64,000 nucleotides of DNA from Aplysia californica (lineage: Eukaryota > Mollusca > Gastropoda > Aplysiida > Aplysiidae), in assembly GCF_000002075.1 (NCBI RefSeq), contig NW_004797461.1, forward strand, positions 506,890-570,889. Reading direction: 5' to 3'. A program made the position numbers and the translations under genes. Under the pieces are notes generated by a model. The model did not search any database. It was not told where the DNA came from and was given only the letters and a program-made list of their open reading frames with translations. Below, in pieces: positions 24,016 through 36,900 of this stretch (position 1 is its first letter; the number at the start of each line of letters is the position of its first letter).

Positions 24016-24385
24016 TTCTTTTTTAAAGGTACTATAAATAGATCTATACACTGCAGTGTGTGGTGAGAATGAAAAGTTTTTAAAAAAGTGTCCACATAAA
24101 GCACTAATTGTAAAGTGATGCAAAAATCATTTTGGTTTCACAAAACATAAAAAGTAAATGAAAATGAACTGAGAGAGAGAGAGAGGGAGAAAGAGCGAGA
24201 GAGAGAGAGAAAAGTTTGACAAAACATTAAAGAGTGTTTCATACATGTCTAAACTACAAGTAATAAAAAAGTCTCGGATGGAATCCTACAAGTGAGAGGT
24301 TTTGAAATTTCACAGGCACACTGATGGAGAGAGTTTAAAAAAGCGTAATCACTCATAAAAACAGCACTGTATCAACTTGTGACAT

Positions 24386-24391
24386 TTTATT
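24386..24391 (-). promoter_or_regulatory. Candidate polyadenylation signal of the transporter gene
   Basis: TTTATT here is AATAAA on the minus strand, about 1 kb past the stop codon at 25372-25374. Other candidates exist further on. Confidence 0.3.
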
Positions 24392-25371
24392 ATCAAAGTA
24401 TGGTAGGCTACAAGAAGACAATGAAAAACATTTTTGTTTTGTAAGCATTTAATTTCCACAAGAACCTAATTTTCATTGAGCCCCCGATGATCTCTTCATG
24501 AAAGAGGCTTTTTCATATATCAGATCCTTGTCCCATAAGTTCCCTCTCACTCTCAGCTTGCAAACATTCATGAACATTGGACACACGCAAAAAAACAAAC
24601 TGTCTATACATTGGAATGTTTTCACACGAATACAGATAGTTCAAAAAGATACATCTGGATGAGGGGAAATGAACAGCATCAGAAATAGTTCATTCTTCAC
24701 ACTTTTGTTAAGGCATTTAAACCCTGAACACACAAACTAAACCTTACCATTATATGTATTAAAGTCAATATCTTTACAAGAAAACCCACAACTATCAGTA
24801 TCACCATTGATAGATAACATTCTATATTCAGATAAAATCTTTTACCATTGACACAGTGTCTCACACAGCTCTATCAAAACACACAAGAGACAAACTTTAC
24901 CATCCATTACAAAACCAAAGTAAAAATGCATTATCCTTATACTTATACCATGAAATGCAACAACACACTCCACATCACAGAGCTCAAAGAGTTAAGTGTT
25001 TGGAGTATTATTTTTTGTAATGTTTCCCATAGTCATGGACAACACAGAAGTTCAGTTGGTAAACCATTTTACAAGACAGTAAACACACCATTGACCATTT
25101 CTTGTTCAACGAAAATTTGAAACCATAAAGAATAAAGGTGTAAATTTTACAAGGACTTTCAGTCATGAAAACATTGCAATGAACTCTGCATTCAAGCAAA
25201 GGAATTTGATATGGGCTTTCATCATCACAAGAATACAGCCGCAGCATTCATCACATACCAAAAATGAAACAGAAATATATAATGTATGTGAAAAGAAAGG
25301 TTTGGATCTGACCCTGAATTAAATAAATAACCAAGAATGTACACATCCACTCTGCAACACACTCTGCGAGA
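24392..25371. other. Probable 3' untranslated region of the transporter
   Basis: Unique-looking AT-rich sequence without repeats, directly behind the minus-strand stop codon. The absence of mobile elements here, against their density elsewhere, fits a transcribed 3' UTR. This is inference. Confidence 0.35.
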
Positions 25372-28300
25372 CTACGCTATATTCCCAATGAAGTCAGCTG
25401 CTGACTGATTCACTCTTGCATGGATCGAAGCAGCCCGGTAAGTGGACAAGGTTCCCATCGCAGACAGGATAATCATCAAGTAGAACATGCCAGACCAGCC
25501 CGTGTAGGCTGCTACAAAGCCGATGATGGGACCCTCAATGCAGGTCCCTATGCTACCAAAACCTGGAGACAGGAAACAAAATAGCTGTTGTTAGTGACTA
25601 GAACAGACAGGATATTTACATCAACTTGTAGAGACTAGCCCAAGATAAAGAAAGATGGAAAGTGTTTATTCGTGGATGCAGGGTAATGAAGATGATGAAT
25701 TTTAAACATCTTATACTAATATTTTCTGTCCGTAAATCAAGCAAGACTCTCCTGCCTAATTTGCTTTTTGAACAATGAAGTTGATGATACAAAGTTCCAG
25801 ATACAAGAGGACCACCGAAACGAATCCAGGTTTCTAAATTTTAATGTTTGTGACAATCCCTTTGTACACCAACTTTTTCTACCTCAGACCATATCCTATC
25901 CTTTCGCACAGGAATTTGCTCTTTTCCGATTCCGAGTCAGGAGAGCTTATTTCTTAAACATCATCAACATGGATGGACGACACACAAGCATGATATTTCT
26001 ATGACAAAAAGAACATGCTTCATAATAATCTGGAATAAAACTTTACTCTCAGTCCCCTAAAACAGAGCATAGCAAAATATTATTACAGTTTCTTCCAAGC
26101 TCAGAAAAGCCCCCTGTATCAGAGCTTGGCCTCATTCCCTTGGCAAAGAGCAAAATATATCATACATGATTATCGCTAGAATAAAAGACTAGTCCATAAG
26201 TGTTCTTTGATTGCTCCTCAATGGGAAGAGAAATATCAGACACTGCTGAACACCTAACCCGAAAGGTTATATATGGAAAAGAATAGAAAATACAAATAAC
26301 TCTTTAAATCAAATCGTAAGTAAACTTCTTGAATAATAAAAAGATATATGCATCTATCAATCAGTATGTTTTTAACCTTGACATTTCAAAAACTATGTTT
26401 TGTTTCGAACTGGGAGTGAGAACCAATAACATTTTAAACCATTTAAAGTATGCCCATTAAACATCAAAATGTCCAAGACAACTGGAACATCATGTTATAT
26501 TGTAAAGCACTCAGAGCCTGTGTACTTTAATCAGGGTTGAACGCTTTATAAATGCCATATATTATCATTATTATTATCATTAATATTGTTTTTATCATTA
26601 CTGTTACTATTAAATATAGTAGCACTCACCATTAACCAACCCAACGGTGGCCACAGCTGCATTCTTGTTGTGCTTCTCCACCAGCTCTGTGGGCACAGTG
26701 CCACCTACACAAAACACAAAGACAAGATTTCATGACATGACGTCAGAGCATTTTGCTATCCAAGTGTGGAGCAATCAGATACTTTCAACAAAATGAGAAA
26801 AAACTTTTTTATTAGTCTAATACGCATTTTAGTCTCTTGATTTTAACAATTTATATATATTCAAGTTGTCATGAATTATTGATTCTAAGGAAAACGTGAG
26901 AGCTGATTATTAAGACTGTGCTCAGGTCAAATGCATCAAGACCAGAGTTTTCAAAGTTTTGTCCATATGTGGACAGTAAACTGCAACGGCCATAAGCCAT
27001 TCACATTATAGCTTCAATCAACTGTGGCAATGCCTACGGAACTCTTGTATTAACATGCAAGAAGCTATCCACAAACTTTACTGAGTTGATATAACTGTAC
27101 AGTTTTTCCCCATTTAAGTGCAAATGCTCTGAAACTTATGACAGAATTGGTCTCTGATAGACATACAAACAGACGAAGAAGAATTGATAATATCTAAAAC
27201 GTACAACTTACGACAGGATTGGGTTCTGACAGACGCAAGTAAAGAAGAACTTGTTAAAAAATAAAAAGCGCAAACATCAAGAAAAACAGGTAACATCTGA
27301 CAATGATATGCACGTCAGTAAAGCAAGGTATACCCTACAAGCATCAATAACTAACCTCCACATACAAACAGCCCTAAATCAATACTGCTCGTGACTCACA
27401 TAAAAGAATGTCTGGTCCGGCGTTGAAGGCTCCAGCAATAAACAAGAAGACAGAGTTGAAGAGGACACCCCAAGAGCTGGTCAGGATGAAGAAAACCAGA
27501 CCCAGAGTGGAGATGAGGACAAACATGGTGATGCCACGCAGAGTCTGACCTTGGTAGAATCTGGAATAAGTTATTAGAGCTTTAATAAATGGGAGGCAGT
27601 TTTAATTCTAATGTTAGGAGGGGGGGCATTTATAGCATATCAAAAAGAGAACGATGGAGAAAAGTGGTTACAAGATCATCCTTGGCGCCCCAACGGTCAT
27701 CTAAAAATAAAGGATAATTCAGTAAGTATGTAAGCATATCTTAACATATTCCGTAACAATGGTGAAAAATAAGACGGGTCTCAATTTGTTTGTTATTTGG
27801 GTTTTTCATCATCACAGACGCAATTGAGGTCAAAGCATTCCCCCTAAATTTTCTCAGTGAATATGACAAAATGACCTTCTACAGTTAAAAATTACCCTTA
27901 GCTCCTATATTTTCTGTTTTCATGAATTAACAGCATCTTAACTCATTCACTACGTATTATTTTCGGCTTGTGGACAAACCTTTTTCGGGAGGGCGAAAGA
28001 GATGATAACTAGTGGGCAGTTAAAAGGTCTTTGGGGCCACAAATTCAAATAAATATCAATGTATTATTTACCAATATTTTCAGTATGGTTTGTAGAATAC
28101 ATTTGTAATGTTTATTTATGTATTTTTCAACTTTGGTTCCTGTAAGAGGCAATTATGCAACACAATTTTGATTGGATGCCGATAGAATTTGAAAATAAAA
28201 AAATAATAATCTTTAGTGAAACTCAAAAAATAAGTTTGCACCTAGTCAAATGATACATCAAAATAACCATAAATGAATATAGAACTGGAAAATATTGAAA

Positions 28301-31300
28301 AGTTTGCAGTTATTTACATACATTCCATAATATTTGTACATTTGGATCATAACATCCGATATTGTTTTTTTTTTTTTAAATGTTATAATCTTAAAAAACG
28401 ATCACAAACAAAAAAAAACACTCGTATCTTATATGGAATTATTCAGAATTGCATTTGGAATAAACCTATACATGTCTTGAGTGGCACTTTTTGTGTAATT
28501 TCATCAAAAAGTAGTGATTTTGGGGAGAGAAAAATATTTTGACAATTTAGATCTAGACCTAAATCTAGCACTCAAAAATATTGATTTCTCAATAACAGTG
28601 CATTGGCAATATGAGTCCAATCGTATCAATATTATAAAAAAAAGTCCTACATTTCTTTAGTGGGCAAAATAATGATAGATTTTGTTGGGTAAAATTACTA
28701 AAACTGGTGTCCGGGCTATAATTTTGGCATCGCGATAAAACAAAGTCGAATAAAACTACGAAATCACATTTCAAAACTGAATCTAAATTTCCTGATTTTC
28801 AGTGAAAATGCTTAACCCGGAAGTCAACATTATATTATGACCTTTATTTTAACATGGATATGTGGATTGGAATAGAATCCAAGCTAAAATTCAAGATCGG
28901 TTCTCGAGCCGCCGGGGGCGGGTTAGCGTACTGACAGCACTTTAGCCGTGGCCCCCCCCCCACGGTTCGGCGTAGTGAATGAGTTAAGTCTTAACTATAC
29001 GGTTTAACAGTACAAAGTTAAAGAACATCATCCAATGACAACATTGTCTCAAAACTGTTTGTCATCAGCCATGACCTCTTGTCCAAAATAAATCTCCTTT
29101 TTTTAGATATAGCGTGACTTCCCCCCCCCCCCCCCCCCCCGAATTTTTATTTTTTTTATTTTAATGTTTAAGCAAGTTCAGATGAAAATCTAATACTGCA
29201 ATCTAGCTCAAGTCATTCAAGACAACAGAGGGGCCTCAGCATACACTGCAACTTAACAACTGGTTACTTCCCATTTTATTCCAATTTCATAGATACCCTC
29301 TTTAGTGCTCCCTCTGTTTAATAGCATATATCTTCATTCTTCAGAGATAAACTTTAGTTTCTTGTTTTGTTACCAAAATCATTATTCTGTACTTCCTTTT
29401 TCTTCCTCATTTTCTGATAATCATAATTTTAGAGGAGTTTTGTTAAACGATTTCAACATTAAGTGCAAATCTTATTCTTTATTTTTGGCTTTAGCCACAA
29501 ACCCATTAATTTCTTCATCTGACTTTGGAAAATGTGCAAGAACAGAAAGAAAGAAGCTTATAAGTAAATAAAAGCTTTCACAGAGATGCCAACCACAGAA
29601 AACCGAAATGAGTATTGGGAAATATGAAAATGTGTATTTTCAGGGGAAAATGTGTATTCCCCACCACCGACCGACCAACCAGTAATAATAGTAAAATGTT
29701 CAGGGTGTCCAGCAATATTTCCTGGAAAAAAATTACTAGCTCACCAGCTTGAAAAAGGGAGCACATACGCGTACAATATACATGTATCCAGTCAACAACA
29801 TGTCAGTGTTCAATGTCGTACTGGGGTCTTGTTTGACTTAAGTATTTCAGTCTATTATATAATATTTTCCTCTCATTATTACATAAAAAATAAATCCTGC
29901 TTTGAGAGTTCGTAAGGGTCTAGAACAAGAATTTCGACTACTGTATCAAGAACCAGTCTGGGTGTCATGATTCATATTATGAACTGACAGACTCAAATTA
30001 TTGCTCAAACTCAGAGAAAAGCAATAACTTGAATGGTTCAAGTAGACCCAAGCACTGTGAGAGTTGTAACAACTGGGGTAGGGCAAGATGCAGTGACACT
30101 GAAAATCAGCCAGTCTTGAACAGAAAGCTACAACATACACTGTAGGTATAATTTACTAGATCTATCACTCATCAAAGTAGGTATAATTACTTTCACCCAT
30201 CCAATGAAACGCAAACACTTTATTTCAATAACACAGACTTGCAAAGTATGGCGCTTTTTCGGTAGTTCCCACCCCGCAATTGTTAATCGCCGGTTTTTGG
30301 GGGGGAGGGGGCTTGCCCCTGACCAAATAAAAATATGGTGGGGGGTTTCAGGGGGGCATACCCCCCTGAATTTTACCACAATTTAATGTTTTGCAGTTGT
30401 TAGGTTTGATATCTTAGCTTGCCGCGAATCAAACGTATAGATCTAGATCTAGATGTAGGTCAGGCTCAAATAAGGGGGGTTGGAACTACCGAAAAAGCAC
30501 CTACAGTATGAGTATGAGGGGTCCCAATTCCGCACACGGCCTGCACCAACGTGCGCTTTGCAAAAAGCTCTAATTAAAATTCTGAAATGTGCTTCCAAGT
30601 TTTTGTCCTCTGGTGTAGCCCCCCAAAAAATCAATAATCTCCTCCCCTATTCCGTAGTCCTATACTTCGCAACGCCGTTACTCCCACCAAAGACGGTGTT
30701 TACTCACACGATGCCGCATTTATTTAAGATGCGAATGCGCGCAGGTTCAGAGACCGGTCACGATGGCAAGCCAGACAATCTAAAATCGGACGACGCTTGT
30801 ATTTTCTTTTCTTTTTTTTTTTTTTTTCAAGTGACAGCCAAAGCGATGAGTCCGAGTATTTATTACATTATATTTGCACGGCGACATTGCGTTCATACTG
30901 CACAACCTGCATGCCACAAATGTTGCTTTATCAGACAACTGCTGGCAAACTTCTCGGTGGTAGCGAAAGCGAAAGTGGATCTTGATTTTCCAGACCGAGC
31001 CTCGGTGTCACATACGCTTCTACCAGCCGCCATAGCTGCCTATTCGCGTGAAAGAGAAACGTACTCTCCGGACGGGGAAAAGCTGAACGAATATATCCCG
31101 ATTGCGACCGGCAAAAATGAACTTACTGACCACATCGGACTAGGTTTTTAAAAATTCCAGCTCTGCGATACTGATACTATTTTGACAAAAGATGGGACTT
31201 GACATAATTAGGTTTACTCGCCCAAGCTGAATCTTGTATTTTTCGCATTCCAGGATGCATATTTTTTCATAAAAAGTCGTATTCGCGTACTTTCGGCAAA

Positions 31301-33851
31301 AAATCATACTAAAATACGTAAAATCGTACTGGTTGGCATCTCTGCTTTCAGCTTCATTGACTCTTAAGCAAAGAAATGAACTGACAGTTGTATGGGGCCA
31401 TCAGAACTGAAGTTCTTTAGCATTATAAACTTGACAGCTAATATTTCTACTGGGCATGAAATGAAATCCCCCCCCAAAATCAGGTGACGCAGTGAAATAT
31501 GCTAGGAAACATTGCGTCCGTTTCTGACAACAAATTGAGGTAAAACACAAACTGACTTGTCCAGTGCAAAGCCAATGAGCGCGCTGCCTGTGACGCCACC
31601 AATTTCAAAGACTGTGGAGAAGATGCCGGCCATGCTCTGGGAATAGTTCAACTGAAGAGGGGAATAAAGCAATCTGTTACACATGGGTTAATCAGCTGAT
31701 TGAAAATTCACTTTTTGTGGAGAGCACAAATTGTCGCATTCATGGTACATTTGTGTTGTTTGTTACAAGTCTTTTACCCAACAAGCAAACACTGTATTTA
31801 ACATATTTATAAGATCAATGGTTTCTTAGCTGGCACTTCCAAGAAAAATATTAATTTCTTTTGTTTGGTTAAAAATAATATGACCATGAAATTCTGAAAA
31901 GCCAATATTGATTTCGAAGTGTTTATAATTTTAATTTCTAGTCTCACTGGACTATTAATTCACAGAGGTGCCAACTTGCTAGCAAGAAAATCAAGAACTT
32001 TTCAGATTCCTTAGAAGTACTTCAGCCAGAACTCAAAATTTATGGATCATATTGTCGAGTACATCTTGTTTCAATGCTATATTTACAATGATCTGTCTGA
32101 AATCAAGCAGAAACTGGACAAATTCTGAAGTCCAGATTTCAGGACTTATCTAGAAAATCAGCACCTCTGATTTAATATTGAATCCCTGCAACTAAAATTG
32201 TGGAATACAAAAACATACACGAAAGAAGCCAACATCTATTCACTTACTGACTGGAGCAGAAACATTGGCAGCCACATGTACATGCAGTAGCGCACAACCT
32301 TGATGCAGAATACCGCAAAGGACACCTCTGGTATCATCCTGGAGACACACAATAGAATACAAAAGCACTGAGATCTCTGGGAGTATTTTTTTTTCCTGTA
32401 CAGGACCAACAGAGAGGAGTCATCTTGGAGGATGGCAAAAAGTGAGCACCATATTTTTTTGCAGAGAAAAACAACACTTCTTATTCTCTCTTTTTCTTAC
32501 TCACAAAAGGGTTAAACAAAATACAATTTTAGTTTTTGTAAGAGTTTTACAGCACTTGCAACATATAAGGTCATAATATAAGTGCCGAAGATTAGAGATG
32601 TTACAAGAGAGTAACAAACATAAAAAAGGAGAAGAGATCATGATTATAGATGTTTGATAGGACTGAAGGAACAAACCACACCAGAGCACCCTCCAACCAC
32701 CCACAGTAACAGGAAAATGAAGCTGTAAATCTGAGCAATACAAATTTTTATTCAGAGTTTCATGGGATGCATGTACAAATGAACTGTGAATCTACAAAGA
32801 AAACCATAATCAAGAAAAGTCAGAAAGTACCGGGTAAGTAAACATTCTCTGGTGTCTTGTTAACAGTAATGTGAGGACTGAAGAGGTGCACTGAAAAATC
32901 CAAACTGCAAAAGTACCTCAACAAGAGCCCCTCAGTTGTCAAAAAGAAACTATAATAGTAGTATGGACATATGCCCCCTTTATCAGATCATGCAAAAGTA
33001 GTCTCGCAAGAGACAGTCTTTAGAACAGAAAAAAAGAAAGACCAAAAAAACAATGGAAAAAAAATTAGAGACGATTTTTTGTTTCGTTTCAGTGAGCATT
33101 TTACAGTACTTGCAACATAAATATGTCACATAAGTGCCGAAGATCATAGATGTTACAAGAGAGTAACAAGCACAAAAAAAGCAGTGAGAAAATGATGATA
33201 AATGTTTGATACCAAAGGAGGAGCAAACCACACTAGAGCACCCATCAACCATCCACACCATTAGAGTTCAAACTGAAACCTTCTCACAAAATAACAAAGA
33301 CCAGTTGAGGACAGAGAGAGACAGACAGACAGACAGACAGAGGAAAGTAGAGACCAGATATTAACAAATGCTTAGATGACAACAGCACAGAAGTAAAGGC
33401 ATGAACAAGATCAACAGTGGCTGAACATTGCAATAATACTAGTTCACTTAAATCAATTGGCTTCAGAATCTTTGAAGAAATGATACCAGTAGACAAATTG
33501 TCCAAATGAGACAAGGCAAATAGAAGGAACAAGAGTTTTGTTTAGTTTTAGTAGAGGTGTTACGGCCCTCGCAACTGCATACGGTCATATGAGCACCAGA
33601 AGATTAGAGATGTTACAAGACAGTAACTAACATAAAAAAGAAGAAGGGGAGAAAAGGACAATAGATGTCTGATAGGAAAGAAGAAGCAAACCACATCAAA
33701 GCACCCGCCAACCACCCACAAGGAACAAGAGACCATTGGACAATCAGACAAATACATAAAGAGGACAGTCACAGGCAGACAACAAACAGAAAAAAAGGAC
33801 AACAGACAAAAGACTGATAGACAGACAAATAGGTGGCCACACAGCTCCATA

Positions 33852-33914
<63 letters not shown>

Positions 33915-36900
33915 CAGACAAACACACACACACCTACACACATACAGACAAAAATATTTTTATATATGGACAGTCAGACGGATAAAAAGAGAGACAAAAC
34001 TAAGTGGTAACAAACACACAACAGGAAAAAAAAACCCAGATGACCAAATGGACAGCGCGTTAATTATGCTGATAAGAGGAGGTAATAATGATATAAACAG
34101 GACACTAGCAATACTTCTACCACTACACTCCAAAAAGTGAAGATAAGAAAGACCACAGAAGCCAGATAATGACAAAGTATCATTGTTTATAAATATAATG
34201 TCACTGTTTACCACATAAAACAAAAGTTCTAGATAGATAAGATGAGGGTCAAAGGCGCGTGGGCCATTGAGTCACGTCCACACTGTGCACCTGTACAAAA
34301 ATTTGTACTGCCATACTATAGCACATCAGTGTCTGCAGAGTTAATTTTAGGCTCTGGACCTTGCAAGAGACAGAAGTACAATCAAAACGTATGTGGGGAA
34401 AGATGTTTTATCATGAAATAATTTCATCTCACTGAAAGGATCTGTCTCACAAACCTCGCACCACTGCAACTGTCAGGGCTGAACCAGCCCACCTTCTAAA
34501 AAGATTTACTCTCTATTCTTCCTCTTTGTCTAGTTTATTCCCGCATTAATTTTGTTAATGAGCTTCTCTTTGTTTTAGTAAGAGTTTTACAGCACTTGCA
34601 ACACAATTAGGTCTTATATATTAAACTCTGAGTTATAGTTTTCAGTAAAATACTGCCGTAAACTGACAAAACACCTTTTTTTTAATTCACAGCAGTTTTG
34701 AGAAAAGGAGGCTTTTTGTCAGCATAAAAGAGGCATTCTTCCTAAATTTGAATTCTAATTTATTTCCAAACTGATCACAGTTTCACTTTGATTTTTTCCC
34801 ACGAGTAAGGTAACTGACCAGGCTTTCAATTCAGCAGATAAAAAAATTTGGCACCAAAAAATTTTTAAAAGGCGTTTAGTCAGCTTACGGCAGAATAGTG
34901 GCTACATTTCACACTGTACAGTTTAGGATTACAAAAACACTAAAACGCAATAGAAGGAAGGAGGGGATCACACAAAAACATTGATCAATGACCAGTATGT
35001 TCTATAGTAGTGAAACCAGCTTAAGACAAAGAATGAAGAATGTTATCTGACAAAATAGCAACAGCAGATTCCCATGGGATATTTTCGAGCCCTGACATCT
35101 GCAGATAGGCATAATATTTTCAAACAAGATTTAACCAATCCTTCAGTGTAATTTTCTACTTTCCAAACAGAGGAACTGATGTTGTGTAAACAACAAAATA
35201 TTTAGTTTTCAAAATACCATATTTCGCAAATCACACTCTTGCACCCACACAGTCTTTCTACACTATCTTACTCTTTCGAAATACTCTCCTGAAAATGTCT
35301 TCCACTCATAAAACTTTCATCCATGATCAGCAACAGCAATCACTGAAAAGATTCCATCCCTTCAACTGCACCACAAAGAATTGTCACAGACACTTGCACT
35401 TTTGTATAAAGAGCAAATATAATCTTTAAAATATTTAATTTACAGAAGAGAGAGAGAAAGAGAGAGAGAGGGGGAGAGAGAGAGGGGGAGAGAGAGGGAG
35501 AGAGAGAGAGAGACCTTTACTTTGAGGTGACCATTCTGATTTGCGAGTCGCAAAAGCTGACACTTTTTTAGGTGGACAATGTATAGTGTACCCTCTGTCC
35601 TTGAAACTAGTTCTATGCGCCTCCCTTTCCCCCCCCCCCCCCCCCCCCCTCCAACTTCTCGCTGTTAGGACTCCTATCTTTTCCCCTGCACCTATACGTA
35701 AGAGACTTATATTAATAGATAAAAAAGAAACCAGGGCGAGGGTGGTGGATCATCTACACTATCACTTTTTTATATCATACTTACAATCCAATAAAACATT
35801 ATTATGATACGTGTCCCTTCCTGAGCAGAGGCGATTTATTGGTTCTCAGTTATGCCCCTTAGAACAGAGCAACAAAGGGGAACAACCCATCTGTTATGAT
35901 TCTGCGCGTAATAATCGTGTGTACAGCATCTCCTCTCCAATGGGGCGAAAAACAAATGGAGCTCAAGAACACTCGAAAGCCTTTTTGCGTTTTAATTCGT
36001 GATAATTCCGCACTCACGGGTGCTCAATCTCACACATATAGAATTCTTCTTTGACGTTAAAGAGTCCCAAACAAGTGCGAATTGCCTTTGCAGGGGAAAT
36101 AAATAAAGCCAATAATTGTGCATTACGACCGCTTGAGGGAAGAAAGAGTTGTGTTTACGTGTCTTCTGAGATGGTTGGAGAGAGGGAAGGAGAGAGAGAA
36201 AGCGAAGGGAACTCGAAGATTCAGGAAACAGATCAAACGCGAAACTGGTTGATACTGTGCTGATATGAGTTTGTATGAAATTCTGGTGCTTCGTGGATCA
36301 AGTGCTGTAAGAAGTGGTGCCTTTTAAAGATTTTTTAAAAAGTGTTGACCGTTAGCAGGGATGCTTATTACGTTATGTGATGATGTGATGAACGTTGGTA
36401 GTGTTTTGACCTTTCCTTGTTTGTGCGAACGGGAAACCCGGATATTCTGAAGCTGGGAAGACGATTTTTATTATAGTTCTCTACACGCCTTCCTTCTCGG
36501 GTTGATGAAATTNNNNNNNNNNNNNNNNNNNNNNNNNNNNNNNNNNNNNNNNNNNNNNNNNNNNNNNNNNNNNNNNNNNNNNNNNNNNNNNNNNNNNNNN
36601 NNNNNNNNNNNNGAGGGAGGGAGGGAGGGAGAGAGTGAGAGAGAGAGAGAGAGAGAGGGGCAAATCTCTTCGGAAAATACTCACGGCAATCTCCATAAGT
36701 CTATCATTCTTGGTTTTTCCATAGAGTCATCCGCTGCGGTCCCTTTCGTCGGAGATGCAGAGTCTTAAAAAAGAATGATATAATAAAAGAAATGAAGGTG
36801 TCACTTTTGACAGCTAATAAAACAAAATTAAACACTGAATAAGTCTTACATAACATGCCAGAAAAATAGTCAACTATTTTAGCTCGCATCACACTTTAAA

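Noticed and set aside
30480-31151. A 223-codon open frame on the plus strand
   Set aside because: It crosses the border of a nested MITE, includes a poly-Phe run from a T tract, has no known domain and lies antisense in an intron; most likely chance.
33320-33345. CRISPR-like short regular repeats
   Set aside because: Plain GACA microsatellite without spacers; no array of repeats with unique spacers exists in the window.
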